From Blautia parvula (GTDB taxonomy: Bacteria > Bacillota > Clostridia > Lachnospirales > Lachnospiraceae): 64,000 nucleotides of DNA. The DNA lies in the NCBI RefSeq assembly GCF_020215665.1, contig NZ_CP084061.1:3642501-3706500 (forward strand). The letters run 5' to 3'. Positions 16,099 through 29,396 of this stretch are shown piece after piece. A program made the position numbers and the translations under genes. Positions within the stretch are counted from its first letter, which is position 1. Each line of letters begins with the position of its first letter. Below the pieces are notes generated by a model. It made no database searches. It was not told the DNA's origin and saw nothing but the letters and a program-made list of their open reading frames with translations.

Positions 16099-18219
16099 TT
16101 ATTTTCCTGTTTTTACTGAAAGTACTTTTTCCTGTACGGATTTCGGAACCGGCTCGTATTTCTCGAAGAACATGGAGTAGTTACCACGGCCCTGTGTTCT
16201 GGAACGCAGGTCTGTTGCGTAACCGAACATCTCAGCCAGAGGAACGAATCCGCGGATCATCTTGCCTCCGCCGATATCATCCATACCCTCGATACGTCCA
16301 CGACGGGAGTTGATATCACCGATAACATCACCCATGTAGTCTTCCGGAGTAGTAACCTCTACACGCATGATAGGCTCCAGGAGAACCGGTGCTGCCTTCG
16401 CCATAGCTTCCTTGAATGCAAGAGAACCTGCAATGTGGAATGCCATCTCGGAGGAGTCGACCTCATGGTAAGAACCATCATATACGTTTGCGTGGATACC
16501 AACAACCGGGAATCCTCCCAGGATACCAGCCTTCATAGCTTCCTCGATACCTTCGCCGACAGCCGGGATGTATTCCTTAGGAATAGCACCACCAACAACT
16601 GTGGATTCAAACTTGAACAGTTCTTCACCATTGGCATCCATAGGCTCGAATTTAACTTTACAGTGACCGTACTGTCCACGACCACCGGACTGTTTTGCGT
16701 ACTTGCTGTCAACATCAGCGTTCTTGGTAAAGGTCTCTTTGTAAGCAACCTGAGGAGCACCAACGTTAGCTTCTACCTTGAATTCACGAAGCAGACGGTC
16801 AACGATGATCTCCAGATGCAGCTCACCCATACCGGCGATGATTGTCTGACCTGTTTCTTTATCTGTATGCGCACGGAAGGTCGGGTCTTCTTCGGCAAGT
16901 TTTGCCAGAGCCTCACCCAGTTTGCCCTGTCCTGCTTTTGTCTTAGGCTCAATAGCCAGCTCGATAACAGGTTCCGGGAACTCCATGGATTCCAGGATTA
17001 CCGGATGCTGGTCATCACAGATTGTATCACCTGTTGTGGTGAATTTGAATCCGATGGCAGCAGCGATATCGCCGGCGTAAACCTTATCCAGTTCCTGTCT
17101 CTTGTTAGCATGCATCTGCAGGATACGTCCAACACGCTCTTTTTTGCCTTTTGTTGCATTCAGCACATAAGAACCGGAGTTCATGGTACCGGAGTAAACT
17201 CTGAAGAATGCCAGCTTACCAACGAACGGGTCAGTCATGATCTTGAATGCCAGTGCTGCGAACGGTTCGTCGTCAGAAGAATGCTTCTCAACTTCGTTTC
17301 CGTCCATATCCTGACCTTTGATAGCCGGGATATCTGTAGGAGCAGGCATATATTCCAGAATGGCATCCAGTAATTTCTGAACACCTTTGTTTCTGTAAGC
17401 AGTACCACAGCATACAGGAATGGCTGCACATTCGCAGGTTCCTTTTCTCAGGGCTGCTTTCAGAGCTTCAACAGAAGGTTCTTCACCTTCCAAATATTCC
17501 ATCATTAAGTCATCATCTAACTCGCAGATCTTCTCAACTAACTCTGTGTGATACAGTTCTGCGTCATCAGCCATATCCTCCGGGATATCTGTGATGGAAA
17601 TGTCCTCGCCTTTTTCATCATTGTAGATGTAGGCTTTCATTTCAAACAGGTCGATGATTCCTTTGAATTCATCCTCTTTACCGATTGGGAGCTGAAGACA
17701 AATTGCATTTTTACCTAAACGAGTCTTAATCTGTTCTACGGCACCATAGAAATCTGCACCCAGGATATCCATCTTATTGATGAATGCCATACGTGGTACA
17801 TTGTAGGTATCTGCCTGACGCCATACATTTTCAGACTGAGGCTCAACGCCGCCTTTTGCACAGAATACACCAACAGCACCGTCAAGTACACGTAAGGAAC
17901 GCTCTACCTCTACGGTAAAGTCAACGTGACCTGGGGTATCGATGATATTGATACGATGTTCCAGTGCGCCTGGTTTGCTTTTACAGTTTTCCTGTAAAGT
18001 CCAGTGACAGGTGGTAGCGGCGGAAGTAATTGTGATACCTCTCTCCTGTTCCTGCTCCATCCAGTCCATGGTAGCAGTTCCTTCGTGAGTATCACCAATT
18101 TTATAATTAACACCAGTATAGTATAAGATACGCTCTGTAAGAGTGGTCTTACCGGCATCGATGTGAGCCATAATACCAATGTTTCTGGTTCTATCTAACG
18201 GATATTCTCTTCCAGCCAA
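16099..18219 (-). CDS. fusA: Elongation factor G
   Basis: 706 residues, full length for bacterial EF-G. GTPase motifs A-H-I-D-A-G-K-T near residue 19, D-T-P-G-H-V-D-F near 90 and N-K-M-D are present, followed by domains II-V. It drives ribosomal translocation using GTP. It lies 14 bp after rpsG in the str operon with GGAGGAAAAT before its ATG. No unusual insertions are seen. Confidence 0.98.
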   Translation of the reverse strand: MAGREYPLDRTRNIGIMAHIDAGKTTLTERILYYTGVNYKIGDTHEGTATMDWMEQEQERGITITSAATTCHWTLQENCKSKPGALEHRINIIDTPGHVDFTVEVERSLRVLDGAVGVFCAKGGVEPQSENVWRQADTYNVPRMAFINKMDILGADFYGAVEQIKTRLGKNAICLQLPIGKEDEFKGIIDLFEMKAYIYNDEKGEDISITDIPEDMADDAELYHTELVEKICELDDDLMMEYLEGEEPSVEALKAALRKGTCECAAIPVCCGTAYRNKGVQKLLDAILEYMPAPTDIPAIKGQDMDGNEVEKHSSDDEPFAALAFKIMTDPFVGKLAFFRVYSGTMNSGSYVLNATKGKKERVGRILQMHANKRQELDKVYAGDIAAAIGFKFTTTGDTICDDQHPVILESMEFPEPVIELAIEPKTKAGQGKLGEALAKLAEEDPTFRAHTDKETGQTIIAGMGELHLEIIVDRLLREFKVEANVGAPQVAYKETFTKNADVDSKYAKQSGGRGQYGHCKVKFEPMDANGEELFKFESTVVGGAIPKEYIPAVGEGIEEAMKAGILGGFPVVGIHANVYDGSYHEVDSSEMAFHIAGSLAFKEAMAKAAPVLLEPIMRVEVTTPEDYMGDVIGDINSRRGRIEGMDDIGGGKMIRGFVPLAEMFGYATDLRSRTQGRGNYSMFFEKYEPVPKSVQEKVLSVKTGK

Positions 18220-18233
18220 TGGATTTTCCTCCT

Positions 18234-18761
<528 letters not shown>

Positions 18762-18769
18762 TTAGATCA

Positions 18770-18900
18770 TCGGTACTCACACAACTATTTTGTATGTCCG
18801 TACTCGGTAAATCCTATATAGAAACCCGCAGCCACAACCTGGGTCTATGGAATCCCGGTACAAAATCAGTCTTAATAGTTATATCTGTGACTTCAAATGA
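18770..18900 (-). promoter_or_regulatory. Structured rpsL-rpsG intercistronic leader (possible S7 autoregulatory site)
   Basis: The gap between rpsL and rpsG is unusually long and can pair as ATAGA-CCC with GGG-TT-TCTAT around 18820-18850. In E. coli, S7 binds the rpsL-rpsG spacer. Whether this is a homologous control site is a guess from position and pairing. Confidence 0.3.
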
Positions 18901-18910
18901 TTCTAATTAA

Positions 18911-19324
18911 TTATTTTTTCGGTCTCTTAGCGCCGTATTTAGAACGGGCCTGACGTCTGTTAGCAACGCCTGCTGTATCAAGTGTACCACGGATGATGTG
19001 GTATCTTGTACCTGGTAAGTCTTTTACCCTGCCGCCACGGATAAGAACAACACTATGTTCCTGAAGGTTATGTCCTTCACCTGGAATGTAGCTTGTTACC
19101 TCGATTCCGTTGGAAAGACGAACTCTGGCGATTTTTCTAAGAGCAGAGTTAGGCTTTTTCGGTGTAGCAGTTTTAACCGCTGTACACACACCCCTCTTCT
19201 GCGGAGAAGACATATCTGTGGTCTTCTTCTGTAAAGAGTTAAAACTCTTCTGAAGCGCCGGAGCTGTGGACTTCTTTACGGAAGTCTGACGTCCTTTTCT
19301 TACTAACTGATTGAATGTTGGCAT
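18911..19324 (-). CDS. rpsL: 30S ribosomal protein S12
   Basis: 137 residues. Unmistakable S12: [12 protein letters not shown] at the N terminus, the K-K-P-N-S-A-L-R-K streptomycin-site stretch (Lys near 57) and [10 protein letters not shown]. No streptomycin-resistance replacement is seen at the K-K-P-N-S-A or K-D-L-P-G positions. First gene of the str operon, behind AGGAGGTGAAATGGA. Confidence 0.98.
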   Translation of the reverse strand: MPTFNQLVRKGRQTSVKKSTAPALQKSFNSLQKKTTDMSSPQKRGVCTAVKTATPKKPNSALRKIARVRLSNGIEVTSYIPGEGHNLQEHSVVLIRGGRVKDLPGTRYHIIRGTLDTAGVANRRQARSKYGAKRPKK

Positions 19325-19452
19325 TCCATTTCACCTCCTGTATTATTTCTCTTCTATATTATTATAGAAGAAATGAGTGGCTGCCAGTTATTCATTATCA
19401 TGAATAAATGATTTTACGCGCAAAAAAACTGCGTCTCCATGCACGCTCTCTC

Positions 19453-19481
19453 ATTATATCCATGGAAAATCGTGCTGTCAA
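19453..19481 (-). promoter_or_regulatory. Promoter of the str operon (rpsL)
   Basis: Minus strand: perfect -35 TTGACA (19476-19481), 17-base spacer, perfect -10 TATAAT (19453-19458). It lies about 130 bp before rpsL. Confidence 0.9.
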
Positions 19482-19506
19482 GGAAATTTTTCAAAAAAAT
19501 ACAATT

Positions 19507-20805
19507 TTACGGGTATTTCTTCATTTTCAAACGCAGAATGCGCTCCACAGAGGCGTCGATTCTCGCTTCGCTCAAATCTCCCTCCTCCACGGCATCCAGC
19601 ACACCATGGTAGGCGGCCCTGAAATCATCCGGCATCAAAAGCATGTCCGCACCGGCCAGAAGCGCTTTCACAGAAGCTTCAGCCGGACTGTACACCCCGG
19701 ATACCGCCTTCATATTCAGGGCATCCGTGATAATAAGGCCGTCATATCCGTACTTGTCCCTGAGAAGTCCTGTCAGAACCTGCTCTGAGAGTGACGCGGG
19801 CGTATCATCCCCCAGGGATTTCGGTATGGAGATATGCCCTGCCATGATGAAATCAGGCTCTGCCTTGATTCCTTCCTGAAAAGGAACCAGTTCTTCTGCC
19901 TCCATCTCCTCCAGGGTCTTGTCCGTGTAAGCCCGCCCTTCATGGCTGTCCTCCACAGTGCCCCCATGCCCCGGAAAATGCTTCAGGCAGGCGGAGACTC
20001 CATTGTCCTGCAGCCCCTTAACCACCTGTGACGCCATAGCACCAACCAGACGGGGGTCTTCCCCAAAGGAACGGTTCCCTATAACAGTATTGCCAGAATT
20101 GGTAATTACATCCGCATCAGGAGCAAAATCTATATTAAATCCTAATTCTTTCAAATAGGATGCTAAGTTTTTTCCCACATCGTAGGCACGGGAAGTATCC
20201 TTACTGTCCCCTATGGCCCGCATACTCTCATATCTGGTGACAGAGAAATTTTTGTTTCCCGCTACCCGGGACACTTCTCCGCCCTCCTCATCCACCCCCA
20301 GAAATACCGGAACCCCCGCAATCTCCTCCGCGTAGCTCTGGGTCTTTGACAGCATTTCCTTCAACTGATCCGGTCCCTGGATATTACGGGAAAAATATAC
20401 GATCCCGCCCACAGGGTACTGCTCATAGGCTTTCTTTGTATCCTCACCGGCAACGGTAGCCGCATCCACCTGGGTGATGTCCTCAGGTGTGACAAAGAAA
20501 AGCTGCGCTGCCTTCTCCTCAAGGCTCATGCTCTTCACTTTATCCTTAACCTCACGGGAGATATCAGGTGATACATAGACCTGGGCCGGCCCTGTATCCG
20601 TCTCTTTGGGGTTCTCCTGTATCGTATCTGCCGCGTTTACAGACTCTTCCTCCTTTTCCCCGCTTTGGGTATGGGAGGCAGATGCTGTCTCTGTTCTCTG
20701 GTTTCCTGACTTTAAGGTAATGACGATCAAGACAATGGATAAAACGACGATGATGACTCCCATGGGAACCAGCATCCATAAAGGTGACTTTCTTTTTTTG
20801 TTCAT
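19507..20805 (-). CDS. Membrane-anchored GH3 beta-N-acetylhexosaminidase (NagZ-like)
   Basis: 432 residues. An N-terminal membrane anchor (residues about 9-30) and a short Ser/Glu-rich linker precede a GH3 catalytic domain. The family motif K-H-F-P-G-H-G-x-T-x-x-D-S-H is present near residue 280 and the nucleophile region reads I-I-T-D-A-L-N-M near 370. NagZ-type enzymes remove GlcNAc from muropeptides or glycans; the anchor implies action outside the cell. It lies between rpoC and the str promoter with no recognised terminator of its own. It interrupts the usual rpoC-rpsL adjacency. AAAGGAGG sets the start. Confidence 0.88.
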   Translation of the reverse strand: MNKKRKSPLWMLVPMGVIIVVLSIVLIVITLKSGNQRTETASASHTQSGEKEEESVNAADTIQENPKETDTGPAQVYVSPDISREVKDKVKSMSLEEKAAQLFFVTPEDITQVDAATVAGEDTKKAYEQYPVGGIVYFSRNIQGPDQLKEMLSKTQSYAEEIAGVPVFLGVDEEGGEVSRVAGNKNFSVTRYESMRAIGDSKDTSRAYDVGKNLASYLKELGFNIDFAPDADVITNSGNTVIGNRSFGEDPRLVGAMASQVVKGLQDNGVSACLKHFPGHGGTVEDSHEGRAYTDKTLEEMEAEELVPFQEGIKAEPDFIMAGHISIPKSLGDDTPASLSEQVLTGLLRDKYGYDGLIITDALNMKAVSGVYSPAEASVKALLAGADMLLMPDDFRAAYHGVLDAVEEGDLSEARIDASVERILRLKMKKYP

Positions 20806-20844
20806 ACTTGTCCTCCTTTAAAAGACTGCATAACCTGAATATAC

Positions 20845-20880
20845 AAAACCGCTCCTCCGGTCATTTTCCGGAAAAGCGGT
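20845..20880 (-). terminator. rpoBC terminator
   Basis: Minus-strand hairpin with ACCGCT/AGCGGT outer and TCCGG/CCGGA inner arms around an AT-rich loop, followed by TTTTGT, about 20 bp after the rpoC stop. Confidence 0.75.
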
Positions 20881-20898
20881 CTTTTGTATGTTATAGCA

Positions 20899-23800
20899 TT
20901 ATTCTTCTGTCAGTTCGGCTTCCTCTTCCTCCTCGGAAAGTTCCACCTCATCAACCTCATCTGTCAGCTGAACAGCTTCCTCTTCATCCTCCGCCGGAAG
21001 TTCTTCCAGGGCTTCAGCAAGTTCAAGTTCATCCTCGTACTCCTCTTCATCCTCAGCCAGATCTGTATCCAGCTTAATGTTGGAGTAGCACTTCATGCCT
21101 GTTCCTGCAGGAATCAGTTTACCGATGATTACGTTCTCCTTCAGACCGATCAGCGGGTCGATCTTGCCCTTGATGGCAGCTTCTGTCAGAACCTTTGTGG
21201 TCTCCTGGAAGGAAGCTGCGGACAGGAAGGAGTTGGTCGCCAGGGATGCCTTGGTGATACCAAGCATAACCTGTTTTCCATCTGCCGGCTCTTTGCCCTC
21301 TTTGATCAGTCTCTCGTTCTCTTCCTCATAGTCCAGAACGTCAACCAGGGTTCCCGGCAGGAATTCTGTATCTCCGTTGTCCTCGATGCGGATCTTCTTC
21401 AGCATCTGGCGGACAATAACTTCAATATGCTTATCGTTGATCTCAACACCCTGCAGACGGTATACACGCTGTACTTCCTGGATCATATAATCCTGAACAG
21501 CGCGGACGCCCTTAATCTTCAGAATGTCATGAGGATTGACACTACCTTCTGTCAGCTCATCACCGGCCTCCAGATACTGTCCGTCCTGAACCTTGATACG
21601 GGAACCGTAAGGGATCAGGTAAGTCTTGGAGTTGCCGTCCTCATTGTCTGTGACGATGATCTCACGTTTCTTCTTTGTATCCTTCAGTGTGGCGACACCT
21701 TTGATCTCTGTGATGATGGCAAGACCTTTCGGCTTCCTTGCCTCAAAAAGCTCCTCCACACGGGGAAGACCCTGTGTGATATCGCCGCCGGCAACACCAC
21801 CGGTATGGAAGGTACGCATGGTAAGCTGTGTACCTGGTTCACCGATAGACTGGGCTGCAATGATACCTACGGACTCACCCACCTGTACCGGCTCACCGGT
21901 TGCCATGTTGGCACCATAACACTTGGCGCAGACACCGATGTGGCATTTACATGTGAGGATCGTACGGATCTTAACGGAATCATATGGTTTCCCATTCTCT
22001 TTTACCCCTTCTTTTACCACACGTGCGGCACGTTTCGGAGTAATCATATGGTTTGCTTTGACGATCACTTCGCCTTTGGCGTTCTTGATGGTCTCGCAGG
22101 AGAAACGTCCTGTAATACGCTCCTGAAGGCTTTCAATCTCTTCCCTTCCGTCCATGAAGGCTTTCACCCACATACCCGGAATCTCGCCTTTGTCTTCACA
22201 GCAGTCCACCTGACGGACGATCAGATCCTGGGAAACGTCAACCAGACGTCTTGTCAGGTAACCGGAGTCAGCGGTACGCAGAGCTGTATCGGACAGACCT
22301 TTACGAGCACCATGGGCGGACATGAAGTATTCCAGTACGTCCAGACCTTCACGGAAATTGGACTTGATGGGCAGCTCGATGGTGTGACCTGTTGTATCGG
22401 CCATCAGACCACGCATACCGGCAAGCTGTTTGATCTGCTTATCAGAACCACGGGCACCGGAGTCAGCCATCATGAAGATGTTGTTGTACTTATCAAGTCC
22501 TGTCAGCAGGGCTTTGGTAAGCTCATCGTCAGTCTTCTTCCATGTCTCAACGACTTCTTTATATCTCTCTTCTTCCGTGATAAGACCACGTTTGAAGTTC
22601 TTGGTGATAAGGTCAACCGTATCCTGTGCCTTCTGGATCATCTCAGGTTTCTGAGGCGGCACAGTCATGTCGGAGATAGATACGGTCATGGCAGCTCTGG
22701 TTGAGTATTTGTATCCTGTGGCTTTGATCTTATCCAGCACCTCTGCGGTTCTGGTAGCGCCATGGGTATTGATTACTTTCTCCAGAATCTGTTTGAGCTG
22801 TTTCTTGCCTACCAGGAAGTCAACCTCCAGCTTCAGCTCATTGCCCGGAACGGAACGGTCCACAAAACCTAAATCCTGCGGAATGATCTCATTGAACAGG
22901 AAACGTCCCAGTGTGGAATCCACAATGTCTTCCAATACTGTGCCATCCGGCTGAGTCTTGCTGCAGAGTACATGGATTCTGGTCTGCAGTGTGATATATC
23001 CGTTCTCATAAGCCAGAATGGCTTCGTTTACACTCTTGAAATACTTGCCTTCACCCTTAACGCCCGGTCTCTCCTGTGTCAGATAGTAGATACCGAGAAC
23101 CATATCCTGTGAAGGAACAGCCACCGGACCACCGTCAGACGGTTTCAGCAGGTTGTTCGGAGACAGAAGCAGGAAACGGCACTCTGCCTGCGCCTCAACG
23201 GACAGAGGAAGATGAACCGCCATCTGGTCACCATCGAAGTCGGCGTTGAACGCGGTACATACAAGGGGATGCAGCTTGATTGCTTTACCCTCAACCAGAA
23301 TAGGCTCAAATGCCTGGATACCCAGACGATGCAGGGTAGGAGCACGGTTTAACATGACCGGATGCTCTTTGATGACATCTTCCAGTACATCCCATACTTC
23401 CGGTTCCAGCTTCTCCACCATCTTCTTGGCATTCTTAATGTTATGAGCAGTACCGTTGCTTACCAGCTCTTTCATAACGAAGGGCTTGAACAGCTCAATT
23501 GCCATCTCTTTCGGCAGACCGCACTGGAAGATCTTCAGTTCAGGTCCAACTACAATAACGGAACGGCCTGAGTAGTCAACTCGTTTACCCAGAAGGTTCT
23601 GACGGAAACGTCCTGATTTACCTTTCAGCATATCGGAAAGGGATTTCAGTGCACGGTTACCCGGTCCTGTGACCGGACGGCCGCGGCGTCCGTTGTCGAT
23701 CAGGGCATCGACAGCTTCCTGAAGCATTCTCTTTTCATTGCGGACAATGATATCAGGAGCGCCCAGTTCAAGCAGTCTCTTCAGACGGTTATTTCTGTTG

Positions 23801-24612
23801 ATGATCCTTCTATATAAATCATTTAAGTCAGATGTTGCGAAACGTCCGCCGTCTAACTGAACCATAGGACGAAGGTCCGGCGGAATGACAGGTACCACTG
23901 TCATGATCATCCACTCCGGACGGTTTCCGGATTCACGGAAGGCTTCCACAACCTCAAGACGTTTTACAATACGAGCACGCTTCTGTCCTGTGGAATCCTT
24001 GAGGCCGGCTTTCAGCTCCTTGGATTCTCTTTCCAGGTCAATGGCTTCCAGCAGTTCCATAATGGACTCCGCGCCCATTCCTACGCGGAACGCACCGTCG
24101 CCGTATTTTTCTCTGGCATCCTGGAACTCTTTCTCTGTCAGTACCTGTTTGTACTGCAGCTCCGTGGTGCCTGCATCCAGAACAATATAGTTGGCAAAGT
24201 ACAGAACTTTCTCCAGGGACCTTGGGGAAAGATCCAGGATCAGTCCCATTCTGGACGGGATACCCTTGAAGTACCAGATGTGGGAGACCGGTGCTGCCAG
24301 TTCAATATGGCCCATACGCTCCCTGCGGACACTGGCTTTTGTTACTTCAACGCCGCATCGGTCGCAGACAACGCCTTTATAACGGATCTTCTTGTATTTA
24401 CCGCAGTGACATTCCCAGTCCTTGCTCGGTCCGAAAATCCTCTCGCAGAACAGGCCGTCTTTTTCCGGTTTCAGGGTTCTATAGTTAATGGTTTCCGGTT
24501 TTTTAACCTCGCCTCTGGACCAGTCCCGGATTTTCTCCGGGGACGCCAATCCGATTTTGATGGCATCAAAGGTCATTGGCTGATATGCCTCTTTATTTGC
24601 TGTTTCTGGCAT
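20899..24612 (-). CDS. rpoC: RNA polymerase beta-prime subunit
   Basis: 1237 residues. Signature sites are visible: the zinc-binding C-H-C-G-K-Y-K near residue 60, the catalytic [10 protein letters not shown] motif near 460, and the second zinc site [11 protein letters not shown] near 880. It lies 15 bp after rpoB. The last 60 or so residues are almost pure Glu/Asp/Leu/Ala with several glutamate runs, an acidic tail seen in variable form in Lachnospiraceae. It is essential and shows no disruption. Confidence 0.98.
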   Translation of the reverse strand: MPETANKEAYQPMTFDAIKIGLASPEKIRDWSRGEVKKPETINYRTLKPEKDGLFCERIFGPSKDWECHCGKYKKIRYKGVVCDRCGVEVTKASVRRERMGHIELAAPVSHIWYFKGIPSRMGLILDLSPRSLEKVLYFANYIVLDAGTTELQYKQVLTEKEFQDAREKYGDGAFRVGMGAESIMELLEAIDLERESKELKAGLKDSTGQKRARIVKRLEVVEAFRESGNRPEWMIMTVVPVIPPDLRPMVQLDGGRFATSDLNDLYRRIINRNNRLKRLLELGAPDIIVRNEKRMLQEAVDALIDNGRRGRPVTGPGNRALKSLSDMLKGKSGRFRQNLLGKRVDYSGRSVIVVGPELKIFQCGLPKEMAIELFKPFVMKELVSNGTAHNIKNAKKMVEKLEPEVWDVLEDVIKEHPVMLNRAPTLHRLGIQAFEPILVEGKAIKLHPLVCTAFNADFDGDQMAVHLPLSVEAQAECRFLLLSPNNLLKPSDGGPVAVPSQDMVLGIYYLTQERPGVKGEGKYFKSVNEAILAYENGYITLQTRIHVLCSKTQPDGTVLEDIVDSTLGRFLFNEIIPQDLGFVDRSVPGNELKLEVDFLVGKKQLKQILEKVINTHGATRTAEVLDKIKATGYKYSTRAAMTVSISDMTVPPQKPEMIQKAQDTVDLITKNFKRGLITEEERYKEVVETWKKTDDELTKALLTGLDKYNNIFMMADSGARGSDKQIKQLAGMRGLMADTTGHTIELPIKSNFREGLDVLEYFMSAHGARKGLSDTALRTADSGYLTRRLVDVSQDLIVRQVDCCEDKGEIPGMWVKAFMDGREEIESLQERITGRFSCETIKNAKGEVIVKANHMITPKRAARVVKEGVKENGKPYDSVKIRTILTCKCHIGVCAKCYGANMATGEPVQVGESVGIIAAQSIGEPGTQLTMRTFHTGGVAGGDITQGLPRVEELFEARKPKGLAIITEIKGVATLKDTKKKREIIVTDNEDGNSKTYLIPYGSRIKVQDGQYLEAGDELTEGSVNPHDILKIKGVRAVQDYMIQEVQRVYRLQGVEINDKHIEVIVRQMLKKIRIEDNGDTEFLPGTLVDVLDYEEENERLIKEGKEPADGKQVMLGITKASLATNSFLSAASFQETTKVLTEAAIKGKIDPLIGLKENVIIGKLIPAGTGMKCYSNIKLDTDLAEDEEEYEDELELAEALEELPAEDEEEAVQLTDEVDEVELSEEEEEAELTEE

Positions 24613-24627
24613 TGTGGACTCCTTTCC

Positions 24628-27600
24628 TTACTCCTCGACAAGAGTATCATCATCTAAGCTCAAGAATGCTTCTTCATCCTCTTCCGGCTCATCCTCCACG
24701 TCTACTAATTCTTCACCCTCGAATTCCTGTTTTGAGAATCCGTAGTCTCCGTAATCTTCTTCGCCGCGGTGTTTGGAATCACCTTCAATGATGGAGCGCA
24801 TATCTGTCTCGCCATAGTCGATATTCTCCATGATTTCCACTTCTGTCATGTCTTCTCTGAGGACTCTGACATCCAGACCCAAGGACTGCAGCTCCTTCAA
24901 AAGTACCTTGAAGGACTCCGGAATACCAGGCTCCGGAATATTGTCGCCCTTGATAATCGCTTCATAAGTTTTCACACGTCCGATCACATCATCGGATTTC
25001 ACTGTCAGGATCTCCTGCAGTGTGTAGGAAGCACCATATGCCTCCAGTGCCCAAACCTCCATCTCTCCGAAACGCTGACCACCGAACTGAGCTTTACCAC
25101 CCAGAGGCTGCTGTGTTACCAGGGAGTATGGGCCTGTGGAACGTGCGTGGATCTTATCATCTACCAGATGATGCAGCTTCAGGTAGTGCATGTGTCCGAT
25201 GGTTACAGGGCTGTCAAAATATTCACCTGTACGTCCGTCACGGAGCCTTACTTTACCGTCACGGGAGATCGGCACGCCTTTCCACAGTTCTCTGTGAGCT
25301 CTGTTATCGTAAAGGAACTGTAAAACTTCCGGACGCAGCGTATCTTTATGCTTCGCCTCAAAGTCTTCCCATTCCATGTTCACATAATCATTTGCAAGAT
25401 CCAGAGTATCCTGGATATCATTCTCGTTGGCACCGTCAAATACCGGTGTGGCAATGTTGAATCCAAGGGCTTTTGCCGCAAGACTCAGATGAATCTCCAG
25501 CACCTGTCCAATATTCATACGGGAAGGCACGCCCAGAGGGTTCAGTACGATGTCCAGTGCACGTCCGTTCGGAAGGAACGGCATATCCTCAACAGGAAGC
25601 ACACGGGAAACAACACCCTTGTTACCATGACGGCCGGCCATCTTGTCACCAACAGAGATTTTTCTCTTCTGGGCAATATAGATACGGACTGCCTGATTTA
25701 CGCCCGGAGACAGCTCATCGCCGTTCTCTCTCGTAAATACTTTTGCGTCCACAACGATACCGTACTCACCGTGAGGAACCTTCAGGGAAGTGTCACGCAC
25801 TTCACGGGCCTTCTCACCGAAAATAGCACGGAGCAGTCTCTCCTCTGCAGTCAGCTCTGTCTCTCCCTTGGGAGTTACTTTGCCGACCAGGATATCACCT
25901 GCGCGGACTTCAGCACCGATACGGATAATACCGCGCTCGTCCAGGTCTTTTAACGCATCATCACCAACACCCGGAACATCACGTGTGATCTCTTCCGGCC
26001 CTAACTTTGTATCTCTGGCTTCCGCCTCATATTCTTCAATATGGACAGAAGTATAGACATCATCCTGTACCAGTCTTTCACTTAACAGGACGGCATCCTC
26101 GTAATTGTAACCTTCCCAGGTCATGAAGCCGATCAGCGGGTTCTTGCCCAGCGCCAGCTCACCGTTTGAGGTGGACGGACCGTCAGCGATCACCTGTCCT
26201 GCTTCCACATGCTCGCCTTTGGTCACGATAGGCCTCTGGTTGTAGCAGTTGCTCTGGTTACTTCTCATGAACTTGGTCAGGCGGTAAGTATCTTTTGTAC
26301 CGTCATCATTGCGCATAACGATCTCTTTTGACGCTGCGCATTCTATGGTACCGGCTTTTTTCGCCACTACGCAGACGCCGGAGTCAACGGCTGCCTTCAC
26401 TTCCATACCGGTTCCTACAACAGGAGCCTCCGTGGTGAGAAGAGGCACAGCCTGACGCTGCATGTTGGATCCCATCAGCGCACGGTTGGCATCGTCATTC
26501 TGCAGGAAGGGAATCAGGGCCGTAGCTACAGAGAACACCATCTTAGGAGACACGTCCATGTAGTCAAACATATTACGTTCATACTCCTGTGTTTCATCCA
26601 GATAACGTCCGGAAACGTTTTTATGGATAAAGTGTCCTTCTTCATCCAGCGGCTCATTGGCCTGTGCCACATGATAATTATCCTCTTCATCTGCTGTCAT
26701 ATAGACAACTTCATCTGTAACCCGCGGATTCTTCGGATCTGATTTGTCAATCTTACGGTACGGCGCTTCCACAAAACCGTACTGGTTGATCCTGGCATAG
26801 GATGCCAGGGAGTTGATCAGACCGATGTTAGGACCCTCAGGAGTCTCGATGGGGCACATTCTTCCGTAGTGGGAATAATGTACATCTCGAACCTCGAAAC
26901 CTGCACGGTCTCGTGACAGACCGCCGGGGCCCAGTGCGGAAAGACGTCTCTTATGGGTCAGCTCACCCAGCGGGTTGTTCTGGTCCATGAACTGTGACAG
27001 CTGGGAGGAACCGAAGAATTCCTTCACGGCTGCTGTAACCGGTTTGATATTGATCAGGGACTGGGGAGAGATACCTTCCATATCCTGTGTTGTCATTCTC
27101 TCGCGAACCACACGCTCCAGTCTGGAAAGACCGATCCTGTACTGGTTCTGCAGCAATTCACCCACTGCACGGATACGTCTGTTGCCCAGATGGTCGATAT
27201 CGTCATCATTGCCCAGACCATACTCCAGATGCATGTTATAGTTAATAGAAGCAAGGATATCTTCTTTTGTAATGTGCTTTGGAATCAGCTCATGGATCTC
27301 ACGGCGGATTGCGTCCTTGATATCCTCAATATCCTCATTCTCTTCCAGGATCTTAGCCAGAACTGGATAGTAAACAAGTTCTGTCACTCCCACGGAAGAA
27401 GGATCAATGTCCACATAGTTGGTGATATCCACCATCATGCTTGAAAGGACTTTGATGTTGCGCTCCTCACCCTGAATCCATACATAAGGAACTGCCGCGT
27501 TCTGGATCTGGTCAGCCAGTTCTTTTGTTACAACTGTGCCGGCCTCTGCGATGATCTCACCTGTTGTGGTGTCCACAACCTCCTCAGCCAGCATATGGCC

Positions 27601-28470
27601 TGAGATACGGTTTCTCAGCAGTAACTTTTTGTTGAATTTGTAACGGCCTACTTTTGCCAGGTCGTAGCGTCTTGGGTCAAAGAACATGCTGGTGATCAGG
27701 CTCTCTGCGCTTTCCACAGCCAGCGGCTCACCCGGACGGATTTTCTTGTATAACTCCAGCAGACCTTCCTGATAACTCTCAGCAGTGTCTTTTGTAAAGC
27801 TGGCTAAAATCTTCGGTTCTTCACCGAATAACTCTATAATTTCTGCATTCGTGCCGATACCTAAAGCACGAATCAAAACTGTAATAGGGACTTTTCTAGT
27901 TCTGTCTACACGTACATAGAATACGTCATTGGAGTCGGTCTCATATTCCAGCCATGCACCCCTGTTCGGGATAACGGTACAGGAATAAAGGGTTTTGCCC
28001 AGTTTGTCGTGAGCGATAGCGTAGTAAATACCCGGAGAACGTACAAGCTGGCTGACAATAACTCGTTCAGCGCCGTTGATTACGAAGGTACCGGTTGCAG
28101 TCATTAACGGCAGATCACCCATGAATATTTCATGTTCACTGATTTCGTCATTCTCTCTGTTGTATAATTTTACCCTTACTTTCAGAGGAGCTGCAAAAGT
28201 AGCATCCCTCTCCTTGCATTCTTCGATGGAGTATTTTACCTCATCTTCACACAAAGTAAAGTCAACAAATTCCAAGCTCAATTTACCGCTGTAGTCGGCG
28301 ATTGGAGAGATATCTTCAAAAACTTCTTTTAGACCTTCGTCCAGAAACCACTGGTAAGAGTCTTTCTGTACTTCAATGAGGTTCGGCATTTCCAGTACCT
28401 CTTTCTGGCGCTGGTAGGTCATTCTCATGCTCTTACCGGTTGTAATGGGACGGATTCTATTTTTCTCCAT
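24628..28470 (-). CDS. rpoB: RNA polymerase beta subunit
   Basis: 1280 residues from the ATG at 28470, which follows AGGGGTGA and begins M-E-K-N-R-I-R-P. The frame is open 55 codons further upstream, but that stretch runs through the promoter and is not coding. The rifampicin region is wild-type in type: F-M-D-Q-N-N-P-L and [10 protein letters not shown]. It ends in an acidic tail (E-D-E-P-E-E-D-E-E). rpoB normally follows rplL directly; here about 9.2 kb of unrelated genes lies between and rpoB has its own promoter. Confidence 0.98.
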   Translation of the reverse strand: MEKNRIRPITTGKSMRMTYQRQKEVLEMPNLIEVQKDSYQWFLDEGLKEVFEDISPIADYSGKLSLEFVDFTLCEDEVKYSIEECKERDATFAAPLKVRVKLYNRENDEISEHEIFMGDLPLMTATGTFVINGAERVIVSQLVRSPGIYYAIAHDKLGKTLYSCTVIPNRGAWLEYETDSNDVFYVRVDRTRKVPITVLIRALGIGTNAEIIELFGEEPKILASFTKDTAESYQEGLLELYKKIRPGEPLAVESAESLITSMFFDPRRYDLAKVGRYKFNKKLLLRNRISGHMLAEEVVDTTTGEIIAEAGTVVTKELADQIQNAAVPYVWIQGEERNIKVLSSMMVDITNYVDIDPSSVGVTELVYYPVLAKILEENEDIEDIKDAIRREIHELIPKHITKEDILASINYNMHLEYGLGNDDDIDHLGNRRIRAVGELLQNQYRIGLSRLERVVRERMTTQDMEGISPQSLINIKPVTAAVKEFFGSSQLSQFMDQNNPLGELTHKRRLSALGPGGLSRDRAGFEVRDVHYSHYGRMCPIETPEGPNIGLINSLASYARINQYGFVEAPYRKIDKSDPKNPRVTDEVVYMTADEEDNYHVAQANEPLDEEGHFIHKNVSGRYLDETQEYERNMFDYMDVSPKMVFSVATALIPFLQNDDANRALMGSNMQRQAVPLLTTEAPVVGTGMEVKAAVDSGVCVVAKKAGTIECAASKEIVMRNDDGTKDTYRLTKFMRSNQSNCYNQRPIVTKGEHVEAGQVIADGPSTSNGELALGKNPLIGFMTWEGYNYEDAVLLSERLVQDDVYTSVHIEEYEAEARDTKLGPEEITRDVPGVGDDALKDLDERGIIRIGAEVRAGDILVGKVTPKGETELTAEERLLRAIFGEKAREVRDTSLKVPHGEYGIVVDAKVFTRENGDELSPGVNQAVRIYIAQKRKISVGDKMAGRHGNKGVVSRVLPVEDMPFLPNGRALDIVLNPLGVPSRMNIGQVLEIHLSLAAKALGFNIATPVFDGANENDIQDTLDLANDYVNMEWEDFEAKHKDTLRPEVLQFLYDNRAHRELWKGVPISRDGKVRLRDGRTGEYFDSPVTIGHMHYLKLHHLVDDKIHARSTGPYSLVTQQPLGGKAQFGGQRFGEMEVWALEAYGASYTLQEILTVKSDDVIGRVKTYEAIIKGDNIPEPGIPESFKVLLKELQSLGLDVRVLREDMTEVEIMENIDYGETDMRSIIEGDSKHRGEEDYGDYGFSKQEFEGEELVDVEDEPEEDEEAFLSLDDDTLVEE

Positions 28471-28606
28471 TGACGTTTCACCCCTTGTATGTTTTAATTT
28501 TATTATGCTTATACCTGAGCCCCCTGACCGAAAGTTTCCTTTAATAAGGTTAATTTCAATCATAAATAGAACGACAGGCATAACTTGCCATAATAGTGCA
28601 TTTCTC

Positions 28607-28635
28607 ACTATAACACACCCTGTCAAGCCTGTCAA
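28607..28635 (-). promoter_or_regulatory. Dedicated rpoB promoter
   Basis: Minus strand: perfect -35 TTGACA (28630-28635), 17-base spacer, -10 TATAGT (28607-28612) with a TG one base ahead of the -10 (extended type). Transcripts would carry a leader of about 130 bases before rpoB. Confidence 0.88.
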
Positions 28636-28699
28636 CCATTTTTTGTTAAAATATTTTCCCGCTTTTTGGGAACAATTGTCTTATATATTCTGTCGAATT

Positions 28700-29371
28700 T
28701 CACAACATTTCCTGCAGCCTTTCCACATCTTTGATATGCATTTCCTGGCCCTGTATGCTGAAAAATCCCTCTTTTTCCATCAGTTTTAATTCCTGGTTCA
28801 GTGATGACCGGCTCACATGGAGCATATTAGCCATTACAGACTGGGAAACCGGCATGGGAATCGCCGCCCCCGCTACAATGTCGTTCATTCCCACGATCCA
28901 GTAGGCAATTCTCTCACGGATCGTCTGGTAATTCAGACAGTTGAGATAAAGCTGGTCTTTCAGCCCCCGCTGTGATATATAGAGTAAAAGGGAATACATC
29001 AGCAGATTATCACGCTCCAGCATCTCCTCCAGAATCTCCACTGGAATCCAGGCCACCGTGGATTTTTTGGCAGCCACCAGGGTATAGGTGTAATACCTTT
29101 TACCGGAAAAGTAGAGAAGCTCCGGGAAAATATCATTCTTTTCAAAGTAAGCGTTGCAGAGCTCATCCCCATTGACAGTATGGCTTACTGCCTTCAGAAT
29201 GCCGTCCAGCACAATCCCAAAAGAGTTGATCTTACTGCCCTGAGGATATATGATCTCTGACCTCTGATATGTCTTTCGGTTCATATACGGCCGGTAAATG
29301 CAGCTTCCCACACAGAGATCTGCAAAGGGTACCGGACAGCTTATCTTCGGATCTTCAAAAAATCTATGCAT
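28700..29371 (-). CDS. Crp/Fnr-family transcriptional regulator
   Basis: 223 residues with the family plan: N-terminal cyclic-nucleotide-binding-type jelly roll (about 25-130), a dimer helix and a C-terminal winged helix with M-A-N-M-L-H-V-S-R-S-S-L-N as recognition element. No Cys cluster of the Fnr Fe-S type is seen at the N terminus, and the ligand is unknown. GGGAGGGG precedes the ATG. It is separated from the sulfotransferase operon by a terminator, so it is its own unit; control of that operon is a reasonable guess from position. Confidence 0.87.
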   Translation of the reverse strand: MHRFFEDPKISCPVPFADLCVGSCIYRPYMNRKTYQRSEIIYPQGSKINSFGIVLDGILKAVSHTVNGDELCNAYFEKNDIFPELLYFSGKRYYTYTLVAAKKSTVAWIPVEILEEMLERDNLLMYSLLLYISQRGLKDQLYLNCLNYQTIRERIAYWIVGMNDIVAGAAIPMPVSQSVMANMLHVSRSSLNQELKLMEKEGFFSIQGQEMHIKDVERLQEML

Positions 29372-29396
29372 TTATACCCCTCCCAACATTCCCCGC

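Noticed and set aside
16435-17373. 312-codon open frame on the plus strand opposite fusA
   Set aside because: Antisense shadow of EF-G without start signal or domain.
20884-22704. 606-codon open frame on the plus strand
   Set aside because: It lies wholly opposite rpoC, has no ribosome site or recognisable domain, and mirrors the codon bias of rpoC.
28471-28635. N-terminal extension of rpoB by 55 codons
   Set aside because: The stretch contains the rpoB promoter; homologous RpoB proteins begin at the M-E-K-N-R methionine, which has its own ribosome site.
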